A stretch of 51,816 bases of DNA from Nocardioides sp. Root240 (GCF_001428825.1 NZ_LMIT01000014.1:37785-89600), one strand, 5' to 3'; counted from the stretch's first letter, positions 32,197-40,512 are shown. Notes: generated by a model from the sequence alone, not told the origin. Translations and numbers: made by a program.

Positions 32197-33330
32197 TCAG
32201 GAGTCGAGCTCGTTGCGGAGCTCGGTCACGACCGAGTCCACGACCGCGACGAGGTCGCCGCCGGTCCGCTCCGCGACGGCACGCTGGCGCACGTACGACG
32301 GTCCGCGCGCCGGGATGTCGAGCACCGTGGCGAGCTCGGCCTCGCAGCCCAGCCGGGCCGCGGTGGGGGCGAGCTGCTCGACGAGGTCGGCCAGGTCGTC
32401 GGTCACGAGTCGCTCGTTGGAGTCCGCGTCGAGGATGACGATCGCGTCGACGCCGTACCGGGCGGCGCGCCACTTGTTCTCCTGCACGTGCCACGGCGGC
32501 ATCGTCGGCAGCGTCTCGCCGGCGGCCGCGCGGCCGTCGAGCCAGACGACCAGGCAGTGCATCAGCGCGACCAGGGCCGCCATGTCGGAGAGGGTGGAGA
32601 CGCCGTCGCAGATCCGGTTCTCGAGGGTGCCGTGCTTGACCGCGGGCCGCAGGTCCCAACGGATCTCGCTCAGCTCGTCGATGACGCCGGTGGTGATCTG
32701 GTCGTGCGCGAACGCCTCGAACTCCTCCCACCGCTCGAACTGGAACGGCAGGCCGGCCGTCGGCAGCTGCTGGAACATCAGTGCCCGGTTGGACGCGTAC
32801 CCCGTGTCGACGCCCATCCAGATCGGGGACGACGCCGAGAGCGCCTGCAGGTGCGGGTAGTAGGTGAGCAGCGCCGACAGCACCGGCATCACACGGCTCT
32901 GCTCGGGCAGCCCGACGTGCACGTGGACGCCCCAGATCAGCATCTGCCGGCCCCACCACTGCGTGCGGTTGATGAGCTCCTCGTAACGGTTGCCCTCGGT
33001 CAGCTGCTGGCCGGTCCAGTCCGCGAAGGGGTGGGTCCCGGCGCCGTACAGGTCGAGGTCGAGGTCGTCGGCCGCGGAGACGACGTACTGCAACGTGCTG
33101 CGCAGGTCTGCCATCGCGTCGGCGACGGTCGGGCAGATGCCGGTGACCGCCTCGACGGTGTTCTTCAGCAGCTCCTTGTGGAGCTTGCCGGGGTCGGGCA
33201 TCCGCGGCTTGGCCCGCGCGAACAGGTGGGCGGCCTCGTTGCGGAGGTCGCGGGTACGACGGTCGACCAGCGCGAACTCCCACTCCACCCCCAGCGTGGG
33301 CTCGGCCGAGCCGTGGAAGTCGATGCGCAC
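32197..33330 (-). CDS. YbdK-type carboxylate-amine ligase (glutamate-cysteine ligase family 2)
   Basis: 377 residues of the GCS2 family: TLGVEWEFALVD, LKNTVEAVTGICPTV, GAGTHPFADWTGQQLT, WGVHVHVGLPEQSRV, ASSPIWMGVDTGYASNRALMFQQLPTAGLPFQF, HGTLENRICDGVSTL and NKWRAARYGVDA. Members ligate an amino acid to the gamma-carboxyl of glutamate with weak glutamate-cysteine ligase activity; the physiological product is unknown. GTG at 33330 has a minus-strand TACGCT box 6 bases upstream. Divergent from the ThrE-type exporter. Confidence 0.93.
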   Translation of the reverse strand: MRIDFHGSAEPTLGVEWEFALVDRRTRDLRNEAAHLFARAKPRMPDPGKLHKELLKNTVEAVTGICPTVADAMADLRSTLQYVVSAADDLDLDLYGAGTHPFADWTGQQLTEGNRYEELINRTQWWGRQMLIWGVHVHVGLPEQSRVMPVLSALLTYYPHLQALSASSPIWMGVDTGYASNRALMFQQLPTAGLPFQFERWEEFEAFAHDQITTGVIDELSEIRWDLRPAVKHGTLENRICDGVSTLSDMAALVALMHCLVVWLDGRAAAGETLPTMPPWHVQENKWRAARYGVDAIVILDADSNERLVTDDLADLVEQLAPTAARLGCEAELATVLDIPARGPSYVRQRAVAERTGGDLVAVVDSVVTELRNELDS

Positions 33331-33371
33331 GGCCTCAGCGTAGGGCCTTGCCGACCTGTCAGCATGGCGGC
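33331..33371. promoter_or_regulatory. Divergent leaderless promoters, YbdK-like / thrE-like
   Basis: Minus-strand TACGCT (AGCGTA at 33337-33342) and plus-strand CAGCAT (33360-33365), each 6 bases from its start codon, in a 41-base gap without ribosome-binding sites. Confidence 0.45.
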
Positions 33372-34715
33372 ATGGACGACTTGCGGACCCTGCACCGCAC
33401 GCTCGACCTCTGCCTCAAGGTCGGGGAGGTGCTGCTGTCCTCGGGCGCCGGCGCGCCCGACGTGGTGGCGACGATGCGCGCGCTCGCCCGCGCGCTCGGC
33501 GTACGGCACACGCAGGTCGACGTGACCTTCACCGCGCTGGCGATGAGCGTGCAGCAGGGACCCGACGAACCGCCGGTCGTCCAGCTGCGCGCCGTGACCC
33601 AGCGGGAGATCGACTACGAGGACCTGACCCGCGTCGACCACCTCGTCCGTGACGTGGTCGCCGGGCGCACCGACCTGGAGGGCGCGCGCACCGAGCTGGG
33701 GCAGATCGTGTCGTCGGGCCACGCCCGGCCGCGCTGGGCCGCGACCCTCGGTGTCGGCGTGATGTGCGGCGGCGTCGGCCTGCAGCTGGGTGGCGGTTTC
33801 GTCGTCGTCCTGGTCGCGATGCTGGCCGCGATCTGCATCGACCGGTTGCAGCTGGTGATGACCCGGCGCCGGCTGCCCGGCTTCTACCAGCAGGTCGCCG
33901 GCGGCGTCGTCGCCACGCTGCTCGCCGCCCTCGGCACCCGGCTGGCCGAGCCGTGGGTCCACCTCAACGCCTCGCTCGTGGTGACCGCGAACATCGTGAT
34001 GCTGCTCGCCGGCATCGGGTTCGTCGGCGCGATCCAGGACGCTCTCTCCGGGTTCTTCGTCACCGGTGGTGCCCGTGTGCTCGAGGCGGTGCTCGCCACC
34101 GCGGGCATCATCGCCGGCGTCAGCGGCGGCCTGTCCGTGGCTGCGACGGTGGGGCTGGAGATCCCGAGCCTGGCGCTCCCACGCTTCGACCTCGCCGGCG
34201 TGACCTCGGCCGCCCTCGGCGGCGGGGTGGCGGCGGCCGCCTTCGCGTTCGCCTGCTACGCGCCGCTGCGGACCCTCGTGCCCGTCGGCGTCCTCGGTGG
34301 CCTGGGGATCGCGGCGACCGAATCGATCGGGGAGGCCGGCTTCGGTCGCCCCTGGGCGGTCGGCGTCGCGGCCTTCTTCATCGGCCTGTTCGGCTACACC
34401 GTGGGGCGCCGGTTCCGGGTGCCGCCGCTCGTCGTGGTGGTCTCGGCCGTCGTACCCCTGCTGCCGGGACTGTCGATCTACCGCGGCCTGTTCCTCCTCG
34501 CCGAGGACGGCGGCCAGCAGGTCGCCCAGGGCCTGCTCGCGATGGTCACCGCCGCCTCCGTCGCGATCGCCCTCGCCTCCGGCGTCATCCTCGGCGAGTA
34601 CGTCGCCCAGCCCGTCCTGCGCGAGGCGCGCCGCGTCGAGGCCCGCCTCGCCGGCCCCCGTCTCGTCGGCGTGACCCGGTCGGTCCGGAAGCGCCGGCGC
34701 GGCCGGAGTTCGTGA
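33372..34715 (+). CDS. Threonine/serine exporter ThrE family protein
   Basis: 447 residues with the two-part ThrE layout: an N-terminal cytoplasmic domain (1-120: LLSSGAGAPDVVATMRALARALGV, VTFTALAMSVQ) and about ten membrane segments (from 125). The second half contains LVVVVSAVVPLLPGLSIYRGLFLLAEDG, the usual ThrE signature. It exports small neutral amino acids or related compounds by proton antiport. ATG at 33372 follows a CAGCAT box. A perfect palindrome begins at its stop codon. Confidence 0.9.
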   Translation: MDDLRTLHRTLDLCLKVGEVLLSSGAGAPDVVATMRALARALGVRHTQVDVTFTALAMSVQQGPDEPPVVQLRAVTQREIDYEDLTRVDHLVRDVVAGRTDLEGARTELGQIVSSGHARPRWAATLGVGVMCGGVGLQLGGGFVVVLVAMLAAICIDRLQLVMTRRRLPGFYQQVAGGVVATLLAALGTRLAEPWVHLNASLVVTANIVMLLAGIGFVGAIQDALSGFFVTGGARVLEAVLATAGIIAGVSGGLSVAATVGLEIPSLALPRFDLAGVTSAALGGGVAAAAFAFACYAPLRTLVPVGVLGGLGIAATESIGEAGFGRPWAVGVAAFFIGLFGYTVGRRFRVPPLVVVVSAVVPLLPGLSIYRGLFLLAEDGGQQVAQGLLAMVTAASVAIALASGVILGEYVAQPVLREARRVEARLAGPRLVGVTRSVRKRRRGRSS

Positions 34716-34726
34716 AACACGTTTCA
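34713..34726. promoter_or_regulatory. Short palindrome TGAAAC-AC-GTTTCA
   Basis: Perfect 6-base arms overlapping the ThrE stop codon, about 60 bases upstream of the lipoprotein gene. It looks like an operator for a small repressor, or part of the lipoprotein promoter region. No regulator gene is adjacent. Confidence 0.4.
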
Positions 34727-34785
34727 TCTCGCGCTGCGGTGGCAGGCTCCCGCCTCGACCATTGCTTGCAGCACAGGAGAAACAC

Positions 34786-35067
34786 ATGAAGAAGACCACC
34801 CTCGGCCTCGGCAGCATCGTCCTCGCGGCGGCGCTGTCGCTCTCCGCGTGCGGCGGTGCCGACGAGGAGAAGCTGGCCAAGGAGTACTGCGGCCTGGCCC
34901 AGGACGCCCAGGACGCCGTCAAGTCCGGCGACGCCGCGGCCGCCGAGAAGGCCTCCAAGGCCCTCCTCGACTGGGCGGAGGACAACAAGGACGCGAAGGG
35001 CAGCGAGGACGAGTTCCTCGACGCCGTCAAGAAGGAGTGCCCGGACGTCGCGTCCACCCTCCCCTGA
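34786..35067 (+). CDS. Small acidic lipoprotein
   Basis: 93 residues: signal peptide MKKTTLGLGSIVLAAALSLSAC with lipobox LSAC, then a short acidic, Lys/Ala/Asp-rich helical mature part with two more cysteines (EYCGLA and KKECPDV), probably disulfide-bonded. No family recognised. AGGAG (about 34773-34777) precedes ATG 34786, one of the few clear Shine-Dalgarno starts here. It ends before a strong hairpin, so it is likely monocistronic. Confidence 0.8.
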   Translation: MKKTTLGLGSIVLAAALSLSACGGADEEKLAKEYCGLAQDAQDAVKSGDAAAAEKASKALLDWAEDNKDAKGSEDEFLDAVKKECPDVASTLP

Positions 35068-35085
35068 TCCCCCACGGGCTCTGAC

Positions 35086-35127
35086 GAGCCGGGTTCCCCG
35101 AGCGGGAGCCCGGCTCGCTCCGTTTTC
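35086..35127 (+). terminator. Rho-independent terminator after lipoprotein gene
   Basis: GAGCCGGG (35086-35093) pairs with CCCGGCTC (35109-35116), extended inward by TCCC/GGGA, and is followed by GCTCCGTTTTCCC. Confidence 0.75.
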
Positions 35128-35128
35128 C

Positions 35129-35172
35129 CGCGAAGTGTGGGGAATGGGGGCGCGAGGTGTGAGGAATGGGGG
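35129..35172 (+). repeat. Left array: two 22-bp tandem repeats
   Basis: Two units of exactly 22 bases (35129-35150, 35151-35172), consensus CGCGAGGTGTGAGG followed by AATGGGGG, differing at two positions, with a partial third unit after them. The same unit occurs three times in opposite orientation on the far side of the gene at 35324-36307. Confidence 0.85.
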
Positions 35173-35323
35173 TTCGAGATGGCCAAGGTGCGGCGGATCG
35201 AGGTATCGCCATTGACAACAGGAACAGCCACCTTGGCGCTGTGGCCTTGTGGAGGAAGTGCAGTGTCCACAGTCTCGGCGACGACCTGCGATGGGGGTGC
35301 GTCGCTGCGGCCACGCTGCAGGC

Positions 35324-36307
35324 ATGGACATCCTCGACTCCTTCCACGGCTCTCCGTTCACTGCAGCGATGGCGATGGAGCGGGGTCTCTCCCGCGACCG
35401 GCTGCGGGACCTGCTCGCCCACGGTCTGGTCCGGCAGCCGCTCCATTCGGTGTACGTCGCCGCCGCCGAACCAGACACCCTGGTGCTGCGCGCGAAGGCG
35501 GCCGCTCTGGTGCTGCCTGAGCATGCAGTGGTGTGCGACCTGTGCGCCGCTTGGCTGCACGGAGTCGACCTCCTGGACTTTGCAGAGCTCGACCTGGTGC
35601 CGCGTCTCGATGTGGTGTCGACGGACGGCCACGAGGGGTCGCGCCGCCCCGAGGTGTTCGGCGGCAAGCGCGACCTGCGCGCTGACGAGATCATGATGGT
35701 CCACGGCGTGCGGGTGACGACCCCTGTTCGTACCGTCTGTGACATCGCTCGACTACGCGGACGACTCCGGGCCCTTGCCGCCCTGGACGAGTTCCGCAGA
35801 GTCCATGGCATCTCCGAGCAGGAATTGCGAGCGATGCTGCCTCGCTTCGTACGTCATCGAGGCGTGATCCAGCTGCGCGAGCTCATTCCGCTCTCGACGG
35901 ACAAGGCCGACTCCCAAGCGGAGTCATGGATCCGTCTGATCATTCACGATGCCGGCCTGCCGCTTCCGGAACCGCAGGTCTGGAGCCTCCTGCCCGAGTG
36001 GGGCAGGGTGCGAACCGAGAACGCCTATGCCCATTTGCGCATCGCCGTCGAGTACGACGGCGAGGAGTTCCACACCTCCGAGGAGGACCGTGAGCACGAT
36101 CGTCTGCGCAGGGATGCGCTGCGCAGGGCCGGCTGGATCGTCATCGTGGTGCGCAAGGACGGACTCGGGGAGCAGGCGCGGGCCGTGTGGCTGCAGGAGC
36201 TGGTGGCGGCGATGGCCTCCCGCGCTCCCGCGGACAAGGCCAAGCGGATCTACTCGCGTGGACCCGACCATCCGTCGTACCGGCGGAGGAAGGCCCGCGA
36301 TCGGTGA
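35324..36307 (+). CDS. AbiEi-antitoxin-like / DUF559 endonuclease-fold protein
   Basis: 327 residues. The N-terminal part resembles the winged-helix start of type IV AbiEi-family antitoxins (FTAAMAMERGLSRDRLRDLLAHGLVRQPLHSVYV), followed by the usual VCDLCAAWLHGVD and VHGVRVTTPVRTVCDIAR. The C-terminal part (about 225-315) is DUF559/Vsr-like: AESWIRLIIHDAGLPLPEPQ and VEYDGEEFHTSEEDREHDRLRRDALRRAGWIVIVVRK, with acidic and His residues of a restriction-endonuclease fold. No AbiEii toxin gene is adjacent. GC content is somewhat lower than its neighbours. ATG at 35324 follows CACGCT by 6 bases. The gene is bracketed by inverted 22-bp repeat arrays. The upstream 35173-35323 holds nothing else recognisable. 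Confidence 0.75.
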   Translation: MDILDSFHGSPFTAAMAMERGLSRDRLRDLLAHGLVRQPLHSVYVAAAEPDTLVLRAKAAALVLPEHAVVCDLCAAWLHGVDLLDFAELDLVPRLDVVSTDGHEGSRRPEVFGGKRDLRADEIMMVHGVRVTTPVRTVCDIARLRGRLRALAALDEFRRVHGISEQELRAMLPRFVRHRGVIQLRELIPLSTDKADSQAESWIRLIIHDAGLPLPEPQVWSLLPEWGRVRTENAYAHLRIAVEYDGEEFHTSEEDREHDRLRRDALRRAGWIVIVVRKDGLGEQARAVWLQELVAAMASRAPADKAKRIYSRGPDHPSYRRRKARDR

Positions 36308-36316
36308 CTTCTCGGA

Positions 36317-36382
36317 CCCCCAATCCTCACACCTCGACCCCGAAAACCTCACGCCTCGCGCCCCTAGGAGGCACACCTCGTG
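36317..36382 (-). repeat. Right array: three 22-bp tandem repeats, inverted relative to left array
   Basis: Three contiguous 22-base units (36317-36338, 36339-36360, 36361-36382). Read on the minus strand they give the same CGAGGTGTGAGG...GGGG pattern as 35129-35172. The unit nearest the gene is the best match to the left array; the outer ones have drifted. The array ends 2 bases before the stop codon of the tetR-family gene. Confidence 0.82.
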
Positions 36383-36384
36383 GG

Positions 36385-36978
36385 TCAGGGGAGGTGGTCG
36401 ATGAGGGCGGGGAGGGCGCCGGTGATGACGTGGATGAGGTCGTCGCGGGTGAGGCCGGCGGGGGTCTCGCACCAGGTGAGGACGAGGTCCTCGACCATGG
36501 CCTGCCAGGCGTGGATGACGAGCCGGACGGCGGGGGTGTCGGGGAGGTCGAGGGTGCCGGTGTCCGCGGTGAAGAAGCGGTCGGCGAGGGCGGTGAAGGT
36601 GGTCTCGTAGATCGCGCGGAGGGCGTCGTTGCTGCCGGAGGCGGCCTTGACCAGGGAGCGGTAGCCGGCCTGGTTGGCGATGACGTAGTCGACGTAGCCG
36701 GTGATGGAGTGGAGCAGGCGCTCGAGGGGCTCGCCGTCGGGGGCGGGGGCGGTCCGGGCGTAGAGGTCGTCGGCGGCGTGCTGGACGACGGCCTCGAAGA
36801 AGCCCAGCTTGGTGCCGAAGTAGTGGTACAGCAACCCGCGCGAGATGCCGGCCTCCTCGGCGAGCAGGTCGATGGACAGCTCGTCGAGCGAGCGGGTCGC
36901 GAGCAGGCGGAAGCCGAGCTCGAGCAGCTGCGTCCGGCGCTCGTCGGGGGAGAGGCGGGTGCGGGTGGTGGCCGTCAC
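36385..36978 (-). CDS. TetR/AcrR-family transcriptional regulator
   Basis: 197 residues: helix-turn-helix RTQLLELGFRLLATRSLDELSIDLLAEEAGISRGLLYHYFGTKLGFFEAVV, then an all-helical ligand domain. Divergent from a Baeyer-Villiger monooxygenase/SDR operon, with a palindromic operator overlapping both promoters, so it most likely represses that operon and itself. GTG at 36978 has minus-strand TAGACT 7 bases upstream. Confidence 0.93.
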   Translation of the reverse strand: MTATTRTRLSPDERRTQLLELGFRLLATRSLDELSIDLLAEEAGISRGLLYHYFGTKLGFFEAVVQHAADDLYARTAPAPDGEPLERLLHSITGYVDYVIANQAGYRSLVKAASGSNDALRAIYETTFTALADRFFTADTGTLDLPDTPAVRLVIHAWQAMVEDLVLTWCETPAGLTRDDLIHVITGALPALIDHLP

Positions 36979-36985
36979 GCGACGC

Positions 36986-37021
36986 AGTCTATTGACACAT
37001 GTTCAATAGTGGCAATAGCGT
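36986..37021. promoter_or_regulatory. TetR operator and overlapping divergent promoters
   Basis: Palindrome TATTGA-N7-TCAATA (36990-37008). Plus strand: -35 TTGACA (36992-36997), 18-base spacer, -10 TAGCGT (37016-37021), 7 bases before the monooxygenase ATG. Minus strand: TAGACT (AGTCTA at 36986-36991) with TTGCCA 18 bases upstream. Both promoters would be covered by a bound repressor. Confidence 0.72.
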
Positions 37022-37028
37022 CCTCGCC

Positions 37029-38558
37029 ATGAGTGCAACTCCGGGTCGCAGGAACGTCGACCACCTCGTCGTGGGCGCCGGCTTCGCCGGTCTCGCCGCC
37101 GCGATCAAGCTCGACGAGGCCGCCGAGCGCGACTTCGTCGTGATCGAGAAGGACAGCGACGTCGGCGGCACCTGGCACATCAACACCTATCCGGGCGCGG
37201 AGTGCGACGTCCCGAGCCAGCTGTACTCGTACTCCTTCGCGCTCAACCCGAACTGGTCGCGGGTCTACTCGCCGCAGCAGGAGATCTGGGAGTACACCCG
37301 CAAGGTCGCCGAGGACTCGGGGACCCTGGACCGCTTCGTCTTCGGTACGGCGGTCGTCGACGCCACGTGGAGCGAGGAGGACCAGCGCTGGGTCGTCCGC
37401 ACCGAGGGTCCCGACGGCCCGCAGGAGTACGCCGCCCGTACGGTCATCTCCGGCTCCGGCGGCCTCTCCGAGCCGCGCCTGCCGGAGGTCGAGGGCATCG
37501 ACGACTTCCGCGGCGAGATCTTCCACTCGGCCCGCTGGGACCACGACGTCGACCTGACCGGCAAGCGCGTCGCCGTCATCGGCACCGGCGCCTCGGCCAT
37601 CCAGCTCGTCCCCGAGCTGCAGAAGGTCCTTGCTGGGTCGGGTGGCCACATGGACGTCTACCAGCGCACGCCCAACTGGGTGATCCCGCGCAACGAGCGC
37701 GCCTTCACCGGCTTCGAGAAGGCCGTGTTCAAGAACGTCCCCGGCGTCCAGCGCGCCCTCCGGTCGATCGTCTACGGCACGCTCGAGGCGCGCGTTCCGG
37801 CGTTCGCGAGGTTCCCGCAGGCGATGCGTGCGGTCGAGCTGCAGGGCAGGCGCAACATCGCCAAGGGCATCACGGACCCGGAGCTGCGCAGGAAGGTCAC
37901 GCCGGCGTACCGCGCCGGGTGCAAGCGGATCCTGATCTCCAACAAGTGGTACCCCGCGCTCGACGCCGACAACGTCGACCTCGTCACCGACCCGATCGCC
38001 AGGATCACCGGCGACGCGATCGTCACCGCCGACGGCACCGAGCGCCCGATCGACGTGCTGGTGGTCGCCACCGGCTTCTACGTCACCGAGCCGCCCATCG
38101 CCCAGCACATCACCGGCCGTGACGGCCGCACGCTCGCCGACGTCTGGGACGACGGCGGCATGGCGGCCTACAAGGGGACGACGATCCACGGCTTCCCCAA
38201 CCTGTTCCAGCTCGTCGGCCCGAACACCGCCCTCGGCCACTCGAGCATGATCTTCATCATCGAGTCCCAGGTCCGGTACGTCGTGGAGGCCGCGAAGGCC
38301 ATGCGGCGCGAGAACCTCGGCGTCATCGAGCCGACGCAGGCCGCGCAGGACGCGTGGACCGCCGAGATCCGCCGCAGGATGAAGCCGACCGTGTGGCAGA
38401 CCGGCGGCTGCGCCAGCTGGTACCTCGACAAGTTCGGCAACAACACCACGCTCTGGCCCGGCCAGACGTTCACGTTCCGCCAGCACCTCAGCACCTTCGA
38501 CGTCGACAAGTACGACGTCGAGCCCGTCCGTCACTCCAAGGAGAAGGTCACCTCGTGA
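37029..38558 (+). CDS. Flavin-containing Baeyer-Villiger-type monooxygenase
   Basis: 509 residues. FAD site VVGAGFAGLAAAIKL, the DVGGTWHINTYPGAECDVPSQLYSYSF stretch, the Baeyer-Villiger fingerprint FRGEIFHSARWD (FxGxxxHxxxW), the NADPH site VIGTGASAIQLVPEL, and VVATGFYVTEPP. It oxidises a ketone or cyclic ketone to an ester or lactone using NADPH and O2; substrate unknown. ATG at 37029 follows the TAGCGT -10; an in-frame ATG at 36999 lies inside the operator and is rejected. The following SDR overlaps by GTGA, and could supply the ketone from an alcohol. Confidence 0.93.
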   Translation: MSATPGRRNVDHLVVGAGFAGLAAAIKLDEAAERDFVVIEKDSDVGGTWHINTYPGAECDVPSQLYSYSFALNPNWSRVYSPQQEIWEYTRKVAEDSGTLDRFVFGTAVVDATWSEEDQRWVVRTEGPDGPQEYAARTVISGSGGLSEPRLPEVEGIDDFRGEIFHSARWDHDVDLTGKRVAVIGTGASAIQLVPELQKVLAGSGGHMDVYQRTPNWVIPRNERAFTGFEKAVFKNVPGVQRALRSIVYGTLEARVPAFARFPQAMRAVELQGRRNIAKGITDPELRRKVTPAYRAGCKRILISNKWYPALDADNVDLVTDPIARITGDAIVTADGTERPIDVLVVATGFYVTEPPIAQHITGRDGRTLADVWDDGGMAAYKGTTIHGFPNLFQLVGPNTALGHSSMIFIIESQVRYVVEAAKAMRRENLGVIEPTQAAQDAWTAEIRRRMKPTVWQTGGCASWYLDKFGNNTTLWPGQTFTFRQHLSTFDVDKYDVEPVRHSKEKVTS

Positions 38559-39391
38559 AGAACCTCAACAACAAGGTCGTCGTCATCACCGGTGCGGGCT
38601 CGGGCATCGGCCGCGCCCTCGCGGTGAACCTCGCCGGCAAGGGTGCCCGTCTGGCGCTGTCCGACGTCAACGAGGCCGGCCTCGGGGAGACCGTGGAGCT
38701 CGCGATCAAGGCCGGCTCGCCGGACGTGCACACCGCTCGTCTCGACGTCGCCGACAAGGCCGCCTTCGCGTCGTACGCCACCGAGGTCGCGGCCCACTTC
38801 GGCCAGGTCAACGTCGTCATCAACAACGCCGGCGTCGCGCTGGCCGGTGACGCGGTCGACCTGACCTACGAGGACATGGAGTGGATCGTCGGCATCAACT
38901 TCTGGGGCGTCGTCTACGGCACCAAGGAGTTCCTGCCGCACCTGATCGCGTCGGGCGACGGCCACGTCGTCAACCTGTCGTCGCTCTTCGGCCTGCTCGC
39001 GATGCCGGGCCAGAGCGCCTACAACGCGACCAAGTTCGCCGTCCGCGGGTTCACCGAGGCGCTGCGCGAGGAGATGCTCATCGCGGGCCACAAGGTCGGC
39101 GTGACCTCCGTGCACCCCGGCGGCATCAAGACCGCGATCGCCCGCAGCGCCCGGGTCTCCGAGAAGGAGGACCAGGCCGCGACGGCGAAGCTGTTCGACG
39201 AGAAGCTCGCGCGGATGACGCCGGAGCGCGCCGCCGAGATCATCGTCAGGGGCATCACGAAGAACCAGGCCCGTGTGCTCGTCGGCCTCGACGCCCACGC
39301 CCTGCACAACTTCCAGAAGTTCACCGGCTCGCGCTACGAGGACGTCATCGCCATCGTCTCGAAGCGGGTGCTCCCGACCAAGGTCGTCTGA
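38555..39391 (+). CDS. SDR family NAD(P)-dependent oxidoreductase
   Basis: 278 residues: VITGAGSGIGRALAVNLA, NNAGVALAG, NLSSLFGLLAMPGQSAYNATKFAVRGFTEAL with an intact catalytic Ser-Tyr-Lys set, and VHPGGIKTAIARSARV. The C-terminal extension resembles acyl/sterol-type dehydrogenases found beside Baeyer-Villiger monooxygenases. GTG at 38555 overlaps the monooxygenase stop codon, so the two are one translationally coupled operon under TetR control. Confidence 0.93.
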   Translation: MKNLNNKVVVITGAGSGIGRALAVNLAGKGARLALSDVNEAGLGETVELAIKAGSPDVHTARLDVADKAAFASYATEVAAHFGQVNVVINNAGVALAGDAVDLTYEDMEWIVGINFWGVVYGTKEFLPHLIASGDGHVVNLSSLFGLLAMPGQSAYNATKFAVRGFTEALREEMLIAGHKVGVTSVHPGGIKTAIARSARVSEKEDQAATAKLFDEKLARMTPERAAEIIVRGITKNQARVLVGLDAHALHNFQKFTGSRYEDVIAIVSKRVLPTKVV

Positions 39392-39414
39392 GCCGGGCCG
39401 CTAGCCTCGCCTCC

Positions 39415-40512
39415 ATGGAGGCGTCGTCGCTCGATCGGATGTGGTCGCGCAGCCGCCTGTCGCTGCGCGGCCGCATCGATCGCTGGCGCGACAAGCTGTG
39501 GGTGGTCGCGCAGTGCTCGATCGCGGCCGGGGTCGCCTGGTTCGTCGCCTACGACCTGCTGGGTCACGACCTGCCGTTCTTCGCGCCCATCGCCGCGGTC
39601 CTGTGCCTCGGTACGTCGTACGGCCAGCGGCTGCGTCGTGTCGTCGAGGTGACCCTCGGGGTCGCGATCGGCGTGTTCATGGCCGACGTCCTGGTCGCGG
39701 GCATCGGCTCGGGCGCCTGGCAGCTCGGCCTGATCGTCTTCCTCTCGATGTCGATGGCGCTGTTGCTCGACGCCGGGATCATGTTCGTCTCGCAGGCCGC
39801 GGTCCAGTCGATCGTGGTCACCCTGCTCCTGCCCGGTGCCGACGGCGCCTTCCTGCGCTGGACCGACGCCGTCGTCGGTGGCGCCGTCGCCCTCGTCGCG
39901 GCGATGGTCGTGCCGGCCGCGCCGCTGCGCCGTCCGCGCGAGCAGGCAGCCGTGGTCGCCCGCAAGATCGCCGAGCTGCTGCGGGCCGCCTCCGACGTGA
40001 TGGTGGACGGCGAGGTCACCCCGGCGCTCGAGCTGCTCGCCGACGCCCGGACCACGGACCGGCTGATCCGCGAGCTGCAGGCCGCCGCCGAGGAGGGCAT
40101 GTCGGTGGTCAGCTCCTCGCCCTTCCGCGTCCGGCACCGCGAGCCGCTGCGCCGGATGGTCGAGCTGGTCGACCCGCTCGACCGTGCGCTGCGCAGCACC
40201 CGGGTGCTCGTGCGCCAGGTCTCGATCGCGGCCTACCGGCGCCGGCCGGTGCCGTCGTCGTACGCCCTCGTCGCCTCCGACCTCGCGGACGCCGCCGAGG
40301 CGGTGGCCGGCGAGCTCGCGGCCGACCGCCTGGCCGTCGAGGCACGCGACGCGCTGCTCTCGGTCGGTGCTGCCACGGGCCAGGTCGAGCGCAGCGAGGT
40401 GCTCACCGCCGAGGCGATCCTCGCGCAGCTGCGCGCGATCGTCGCCGACCTGCTGATGGTCACCGGCATGGGCCAGCTCGAGGCGACCGACGCGTTGCCG
40501 CCGCCGCGTTGA
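39415..40512 (+). CDS. FUSC/aromatic acid exporter family membrane protein
   Basis: 365 residues: about five or six membrane segments in the first 175 residues (LWVVAQCSIAAGVAWFVAYDLL, FFAPIAAVLCLGTSYGQRLRRVVEVTLGVAIGVFMADVLV, VGGAVALVAAMVV), then a long helical cytoplasmic domain (about 175-355). This is the half-size form of the FUSC/AaeB-type transporters. Substrate unknown. A TAGCCT box lies 7 bases before ATG 39415. Confidence 0.85.
   Translation: MEASSLDRMWSRSRLSLRGRIDRWRDKLWVVAQCSIAAGVAWFVAYDLLGHDLPFFAPIAAVLCLGTSYGQRLRRVVEVTLGVAIGVFMADVLVAGIGSGAWQLGLIVFLSMSMALLLDAGIMFVSQAAVQSIVVTLLLPGADGAFLRWTDAVVGGAVALVAAMVVPAAPLRRPREQAAVVARKIAELLRAASDVMVDGEVTPALELLADARTTDRLIRELQAAAEEGMSVVSSSPFRVRHREPLRRMVELVDPLDRALRSTRVLVRQVSIAAYRRRPVPSSYALVASDLADAAEAVAGELAADRLAVEARDALLSVGAATGQVERSEVLTAEAILAQLRAIVADLLMVTGMGQLEATDALPPPR

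Noticed and set aside
35324..36307. A complete AbiE toxin-antitoxin pair.
   Set aside because: No AbiEii nucleotidyltransferase gene is adjacent; neighbours are a lipoprotein gene and a TetR regulator. Only the N-terminal part resembles AbiEi.
35129..36382. The 22-bp repeats as a CRISPR array.
   Set aside because: Units are directly contiguous without spacers and lie in opposite orientation on two sides of a gene; no cas genes are present.
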